Assembly: GCA_020740775.1 (NCBI GenBank)
Contig: JAHEWK010000025.1
Location: 496,001-560,000, forward strand
Origin: Ilyonectria destructans
Lineage: Eukaryota; Ascomycota; Sordariomycetes; Hypocreales; Nectriaceae
Reading direction: 5' to 3'
DNA length: 64,000 nucleotides
How positions within the stretch are numbered: position 1 is the first letter of the stretch; every line of letters starts with the position of its first letter. The translations under genes were made by a program, and so were the position numbers. Below the pieces are notes generated by a model, which was given only the letters and a program-made list of their open reading frames with translations, was not told the origin of the DNA and did no database searches. This document shows positions 58,108 to 64,000 of the stretch, piece by piece.

Positions 58108-60199
58108 CTAGCTTTGAGGCATCCAAGTTTGTTCGATCTCCTGAACAGCAGAGGAGCCTAAAGCCTCATGCTCAGGGCCGAGAAACCTAAGCCAATCGTG
58201 ATGCAAGGGGGCTTGAAAGTGCCTCAACAAGTTTTCCACGTCCTTTAGCGTGACAGCATCATGGGAAACCTGGGCAAACTTGTCAAACGACTCTATATTT
58301 GTCCAATTAGGTCTAGTGACGACAAGCCAAAGTTGTGGATTACTTACTGATCAGAAATCTCGGTAGGTTCCAGAAGAATGCGAACTGTTCTAAAAAGAGT
58401 CGAAGGATATTCTTTTGCGTTCCGAGCGTGGCTTGTCGCTCTGGCTTCGAGCTTGCTAAGGTGGTGTAGTGGAGGTGGAGGATAACTAGCGCCGAGTAGA
58501 TAATGAAACACACAGCTGGGTCGACGCTGGGTGAGTGTTGACTATCCCATTGCTTGACGACGTCGACTATGTCCTGGCAGTACTCGAGGGTCTTATGCCA
58601 CAGACACAATCGTTGTTCCTCCGATTTCTGCGGGTGGAAAGGCAGACAAACCAGAAGACGAGAGACGTGCAGATGAAGGAGACAGATTAAGCGAGCGTGG
58701 TAGGCAGAGCAGGGTTCGTCGTGCAAAACGTCGCGCGCTACGTTCATATATCGCGGTGGTAGCGCCAGCCGCACCGCCGTGAGGTGATTTTCGAGGGCTC
58801 CCAGACGCCGATGCAAACGTTCCAATGGATTCTGCCAACATAGTTGGTAGAGTGTGGCAGCCTCCCTGAGAATTAGGGTTGTCACGATGTGGAGATTGAA
58901 GTTGAGATGCTTGCCGTGCGAGGTGATCTCCTCGACGATCTGCCAGAGCGTATCTGTTTCGTCATGCAGGAATATCTGAGTCTTGCGTCTCCCTTCCTCG
59001 CCTGGATCAGTGAGAAGAGATGTCCTGATGCTTTCGACATGCACGATGAAAGGACTTGCTGTCGTGATGTTCGAGTATGAGTCGAGGCAGAAGATGCACC
59101 ACCAGACATGTCTCCACTTGTCAACCTCATCGCCGACAAGGGGGCCGCAGGCGAGCATTGCGGACTGATTGTCATTGTCAAGTTGATGAAGCCCGTAGCG
59201 GTAAGCTTTGCGCGTGAGTCGGCCAATTTGCAACCATGCTTTCTCCCCCGGATGTTGATGGAACTCATAAAAGGCGAGCAAGCAAGCCTGTCGGAAGTCA
59301 TCGAGTGATGGTTGCCTTGCAGACGTTTCGGAGTCTAGGACGGTTCTCGCTTGGAGGTGACTCAAACAGTCGTTGAGGCCTTGCTCAGTCCAGTAACTGG
59401 GCCGACCTAGTATCTTGGCCGTTAGGGCAAGGACTGTGATCAGCAACTCCCTGTTCACAGTGCCAAACTTGAATTGCCGGATGAATTCGTCTCTGCGGAA
59501 GAGCGGTATAGATGAATGGATTTGCTCGAAGAAACTTTCTAGCCTGGATGTGGTGGTACAATCCGTCAGACAAGGGCATACCCAGGAGGAGGAAACTTAC
59601 AGTTCGCGTTCTTGGTCAAAGGTCAAGCAAGGCTCCATAGCGCACAGCTGATCCAACGATGGAGTTGGCCAGGACGCGGCTGGTAAGAAGTCGCCTAGTG
59701 CTTCTTCGGGTACCGGATTGAGGATAGAAATGGCATCAAGGAATGCAAAGTCCGAACCCGGAAAGGAGACTTGCTCGCCTTGCGAAAGTAATGGAGCCAC
59801 TGCTTCTCCTGATTGTGCGGAGGATTCGGAGGACGGCGAGGCGATGTCCCCTTGAGCATTGCGGGCACGTTTGCGATCTCCCCTTCCTGGACCTGGCTTC
59901 TTCTTCAATGAAGAGTAAAGACAGACCCATCCGCTTTCTACGCAGCGGGAACACGTAGGTCGCTTCATGTCGCCTACATACCATCAGGTAAGTGACGGCG
60001 GGGAAGACAAAACATGGTACATACATTTGACTTTTTTCCTAGGGCGAGTTAGCTAACGCTCTTAATACAATGCAACGAGGCTCGAGGGAACGGACAAGAT
60101 GCATCGGTCGCATACACGGGTCCTCAAAGGCTGTTCGATCGCAACCCGGTCATCCCGGGAGAAACCGTCCCAAGCCGCCGGGGTGGGATTGAGACTCAT
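58108..60199 (-). CDS. Zn(II)2Cys6 transcription factor (regulator 2)
   Basis: Exons 60096-60199, 60025-60038, 59601-59973, 58348-59543 and 58108-58292 join in frame to 623 residues. The zinc cluster is spread over three exons: CDRC-IL, KKVK, then CDMKRPTCSRCVESGWVC (C-2-C-6-C-6-C-2-C-6-C). The middle exon is only 14 nt, yet all four splice sites are canonical. A basic stretch (GPGRGDRKRAR) follows. The fungal_trans-like regulatory region covers about 190-500 (for example SSIPLFRRDEFIRQFKFG). The protein would be a nuclear DNA-binding regulator. It starts 436 bp downstream of the dioxygenase stop, on the same strand, and is the best candidate for that gene's regulator. Confidence 0.85.
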
Positions 60200-60634
60200 T
60201 GCACCCTGCCAGTCTCTCTGAAGTATTCACGGGCGAAAAGACGGAAGTGGGGAGGAGGGTCTGTTTCGTTAAAACGGTCGCGCAGTTGCGTTGGGTCATC
60301 CAAGGGATACGCGTGAATCCGTAAGAAAAGGGATGAAAACGTATCTTAGAAACGCAAACTCCACGAGGTTGCTTCGCACCGAGCCTGGGCGTCCCCGCAT
60401 TTCCCCCAGGCCCGCTAATGCGATATTGGACTGGTGCTAACAACATGCAGGGCCGAAGTATATGGACTCTAGTGGCCAAGCCTCGGGATTCTCCGGCTTT
60501 TGTGCAATACTACGTAGTATGAAGCACGCACCTTTGCCAAGGCTAAACAGAGAATCGTCGATGTAGAGCTAGGTTACAACTTTGCAAGTACAAGGCATAC
60601 CACAATACCCGCTTACCTAACCACCACGTGCAAC
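60200..60634. promoter_or_regulatory. Promoter region of regulator 2
   Basis: No gene. It lies between the dioxygenase stop and the regulator 2 start. I could not pick a specific site. Confidence 0.35.
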
Positions 60635-61728
60635 TCATGCCGCTGTGGCCTTTACCCCATCCTCAGTCATCTCAGCGGGCATCTCGAGGCCCCAGACGGA
60701 TAGCGGGCCAGCAATGCCCCGCTTCGTGCCTGCGTGAACATTGACCAGATCTCCATCGGCGTAGTGTTCAATGATGAACCCACTGGGATCTCTCCAGTAG
60801 TCGAAAATCTGCGATCCTAGAATATGCCTCCCCACCCCCCACACAGCCTTGTGACCCTTGCTTGCCAGCCAATCATGTCCAAGGAGCTGAGTATCAAAAT
60901 CCTCCATTTCATAAGACGTATGATGCAGGCGATCATGCTCTCCGGGGGCCGCACGGCTGAGAAAAAGACTGTGGTGGTCTGAGAATCGCTCTCCTAGGTC
61001 TAGGTGCATGAAGGCGATGACGTCCATGTCCTTATTCGTGGGTAGCGAGAGCACGTCAGATGGAACAAAGTTGAAATTGCTTGTGTACCACTTGATTTCC
61101 TCATCCCACTTGGCGACAATGAATCCGTAGTGGCCCAGTTTATGAATCATTGCCGGCCCAGGGTGAAACCGCTGGAACTTACCTGAATCCAAGAGTCAGT
61201 CCGTTCCACATACTCGAACACACGATGCAGGCAAAGAAAGACGAACTTACCGAGTCTGTGCTTGCTGATGCTCCCGTTGAAGGGTCCCAGGTTGTCAACC
61301 ACTGCAGACGGGGCGGACTCGCACGCCGGTCTTTCAACCTGCCCAGACAACACGTGGAATAAGAACCCGGAGGGCGTCTTGAGTGTTACCCTGCGACCGC
61401 CTCCGGGATACGGAGCGAGATCTGAGACCTCGGCTCCCTCCATGGCTGCAGCCTTGTCGAAGTCCTCTTGCGTCTGGGCAATCCAGGCCCCGCCGCCAAA
61501 CGCCGCGGTGCCCGCTAGAGCCTTGCGGGCGACGTAACAGTACGGATCTTTGCTGTAGCCGTGATAGAGGACTACGTCGTCGGAGCGCCACGCCTCAACT
61601 AGACCGAAGTCTACAGCAAATTTGCCGAAATCATCAAGATCTGGATGCTCGAAATATACATGGGAAATCCGTTCGAGCTGGATCTTGGAAGGATCGTTTT
61701 GAACCACGCCAAGTCGGAGGGGAGCCAT
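60635..61728 (-). CDS. Extradiol ring-cleavage dioxygenase (VOC fold)
   Basis: The enzyme class opens catechol-type rings next to the diol using Fe(II) and O2. Exons 61251-61728 and 60635-61182, joined by a 68-nt intron (GTAAGT...ATTCAG), give 341 residues starting MAPLRLG. Another ATG at 61779 is in frame but less likely. Two glyoxalase-type halves are visible. The N-terminal half has HVYFEHPDLDDFGKF. The C-terminal half carries the three metal ligands expected for the family in the patterns KLGHYGF, RLHHTSYEM and GFIIEHYAD. Length and motif order fit fungal homologues of bacterial 2,3-dihydroxybiphenyl or metapyrocatechase enzymes. It is followed by a Zn(II)2Cys6 regulator and, further on, by a phenol-hydroxylase-type flavoprotein. 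No lesion was seen. Confidence 0.85.
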
Positions 61729-61833
61729 GATGAACAGTCGGTTGTGCTTGGAAATTCGGATAGAACAGGTGTGCGGCAATAGAGTTTTTGGTGGCTTAGA
61801 CCTTATCTATTGGTGTCACAGGTCTTCGCGCCC

Positions 61834-61847
61834 GACGACCGGTCGTC
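61834..61847. promoter_or_regulatory. 14-bp perfect palindrome between divergent genes
   Basis: GACGACCGGTCGTC is self-complementary. It sits about 110 bp upstream of the dioxygenase start and 235 bp upstream of the recombinase start. A dimeric regulator site is possible but unproven. Confidence 0.45.
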
Positions 61848-62081
61848 CGGTCGCCGAATGACCGCACGGCCCCCATACGAATCCCTGTTCAAATCTGAAG
61901 GCCCGGTCCTTCAGAATTCAATAGGGATTCGCTCGGATGACCGGCGTTTCAGGCCGAAATTGAGGGTCCGTGGCCGCCAAAGGCGGTGCAGGGCCTTCAT
62001 TTTTGGACAGATCACCATCATTTTGGCAGGAGCATCAATTATCCCCATCACCGACCAACCATAACCCGCCACCACAACGCA

Positions 62082-64000
62082 ATGGAATCTACGGATTCGA
62101 ACGCAATTAAGGATCCCAGGGTTAGAGCGGCTATCGAGCACTACCTACTGGATCTAGAAAGTACCACGCCGCCGAACACATTGAGGAATTACAAGCCTAA
62201 GCAGAAGGAATGGCAGGTTAGTACATGCAGACAGATGCAGATGCATCTGCAACACCTATATACACAGAGGAGGCTCTATTTCACATTGGATTTTCCTAGT
62301 AACGATAAGCAGGACTGGTGTGAGCAAAACTGGCCTGCTATACCTGCAGGATGGCCTCCACAGGACCCGATTCCATCTGGTCAACAGCTGCCCGGAGATC
62401 TCGTCGATGAAGGCAAACTACTGCTCTTTATGAAAGAGACTGTAGTATCCCGGGCTCCAAGGAAGGGAAAGAGGGTTGCCCATGAAAGGAAACATCACCT
62501 CGAGGAACAGGAAGCGAAAAAGGCTGCGAAACGACGGAAACATGCCCCAGGTAAGCTAAGCAGTTACTGCCGTGGAGCAGTCTGGCCCCCGGGACCCCAG
62601 CTCATTCACATCCATTTTAGGGGACACCATCTATGTTGGTGGTAAGGATGATAGTAGTAGCAGTAGCTCTGACTCTGACTTCGAAATATTCGAGTCCCAG
62701 CTTAAACTGCAGTATAATTCTGTACGTGGGTACGTCTCAGCGATCCAAAAGCTCTACGATGAGCAGAAAACTAGGGGGATCAACCCTGCGCCGCGGCCAC
62801 AAGGCGTGGCGTTGAAAGCTCTCAAGCGCAGTATCCTAGCCACTACGTGGTCTAAGAAGCGAAAAGAGTATACCGATAGAGGCGTGGGGACCTTAAGAGA
62901 TGTATACTCGCCGGCGCAGATACCAGACCACACCGCCGTAGCCTGGGCTGAACAAGATCGGATATCTATCGGCAGCGCCTTACGGACCCAGGTCGACTTT
63001 CTGTTCGGGAATCACATGTTGCTACGGTCGAGTAACCGGCTCCCGATGGAACTGGCGGACTGCTTTTGCCTCGGCCTTCCAAACGAAGGTCTCAAAACTG
63101 AAGGATTTACTACGAAGGCGCTGATCGTTGTGATGAACGGCGGGAAGACGAACCAACACGGGCGGATGGAATACGGCGCTGCCCTCCGCCACCGAGATCC
63201 GAGATCCTGTCTTATCGGCGCCTTAGCATTCTTTTTCTTCTGGCGTTGGCAGGCGGAAAAGGCTGAGAAATTTCCAGTCTTTGGAAAAAGCGAAGACTGG
63301 TACGGGATAAAGGTCCTGCGGCGGTCAGCGAAGGAGCCAAAAGGTTAGTGTTGTGTTGTGCCACCGCGTAACTTCGCCCTCCGTCCCCAACACTTCCTGA
63401 CTATTATATAGCTCCCCTCTCGTATCAGACTGCTCGTGACTGGACCTCCCGCTTCTATGAGAAGGCAGGTATCAAGGTCAGCAAAGTCAGCCACGCGCCT
63501 CGGGTAGCCGGCACGCAGAATGCAGATATTGCAGGCGTGGCCGAAGGTCAGGTACGTAGTGCAACTAGGTATAGCGGATGTCAGTATAGCACTGGGTATA
63601 TCTGAACTGTGGAAATTTGTATGGAGGAATCGCAAATTCGGCTAAAGTCAGCCAAAATTGCATATTCAGCCATAGTAAAGTGGCCACGCTTACACAGCCC
63701 CCTGCCTATTACACGATCCTATCTATTTTTACACCTACTCTAACTAACTGCTCACAGATTCGCCGGGCGGGCAGGTGGAATAACGGGGATCAGATGACTG
63801 GCTGTTACCTTACCTCCCTACCGTTCGAGTTTATGCGGGCAGTGGCCGACTTTGACCCAGAGTGGTCAGGAACCTACTTTGTGCCACGTGCTACTGTGCG
63901 ACCGCCTGCCTCCCTATTAGCTCAGGTCTGGCCTGAACTAGATAAGTGGAAGGCAGCACACGATGACCCTGGTTCGAAGGAAGCCGTAAAGCTCGGCGTT
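62082..64000 (+). CDS. Crypton-type tyrosine recombinase, 3' end outside window
   Basis: Exons 62082-62216, 62313-62550, 62621-63343, 63412-63551 and 63758 onward join in frame with canonical sites. The N-terminal 180 residues hold a core-binding-like helical region and a basic stretch (RAPRKGKR, EAKKAAKRRK). The catalytic domain shows a box I Arg (MLLRSSNRLPMEL), then ALRHRDPRSCLIGALAFFFF, SHAPR (HxxR) and GRWNNGDQMTGCYL, whose Tyr is the predicted nucleophile. This is the set seen in fungal Cryptons and the related CBF3/Ndc10 domain 2 proteins. Such elements move as circles by site-specific recombination. No stop or frameshift lies within the window, so the gene may be intact; the expected C-terminal DNA-binding domain is not covered. 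Confidence 0.85.

Overview
The window is nuclear DNA of a filamentous ascomycete, most likely Eurotiales (Aspergillus/Penicillium type). The basis is the many short introns (about 50-100 nt) with GTRAGT donors and CTAAC-like branch sites, a tubC-type beta-tubulin with seven exons, two Zn(II)2Cys6 regulators, fungal NLR and FunK1 relics, and transposons with C-to-T / G-to-A decay in CpA context that looks like repeat-induced point mutation (RIP). No bacterial signals, rRNA, CRISPR array or convincing tRNA were seen.

Layout. 1-6.5 kb: a heavily mutated Helitron-type Rep/helicase gene (copy A, + strand). 6.6-17.5 kb: what looks like one element of about 10.9 kb. Its ends are related inverted blocks with the same hairpin. 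Inside lie a better preserved Rep/helicase (copy B, - strand), two tandem-repeat arrays, and a divergent two-exon gene of unknown function. Copies A and B sit tail to tail. About 1.17 kb of their helicase ends looks identical and carries the same two stop codons and frameshift, although the rest differs by roughly 10%. 17.7-19.5 kb: an intact beta-tubulin paralogue with alanine at position 198. 19.5-26.6 kb: a MITE with perfect 36-bp inverted ends, a phased 21-bp palindrome array, and relics of a 2-hydroxyacid dehydrogenase, a 2OG oxygenase and an NLR. 26.8-29.8 kb: a SulP-STAS-cNMP-binding transporter with an apparent 2-nt slip near its C-terminus.

30-43 kb is a patchwork. It has a small SCOC/Slo1-like gene, two membrane or cell-surface protein genes, and a hAT element with an exact 8-bp target duplication sitting on the start codon of a secreted-protein gene. 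It also holds further NLR pieces (WD40, NACHT linker, Pfs/PNP domain) and fragments of a DUF6601-like gene and a FunK1 kinase. 43-50 kb is repeat-rich and carries a truncated LINE (Tad/I-like) reverse transcriptase next to an inverted pair of CAAGN-repeat blocks.

50.5-61.7 kb holds four genes on the - strand: a PHBH-type FAD monooxygenase with one clear frameshift, two Zn(II)2Cys6 regulators, and an extradiol (VOC-fold) dioxygenase. Hydroxylase plus ring-cleavage enzyme plus regulators suggests an aromatic catabolism cluster, possibly decaying. From 62.1 kb to the end, a Crypton-type tyrosine recombinase gene starts divergently from the dioxygenase and runs out of the window.

Exon joins were worked out by hand from frame and splice-site agreement. 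Family assignments rest on recognised motifs, not on searches.
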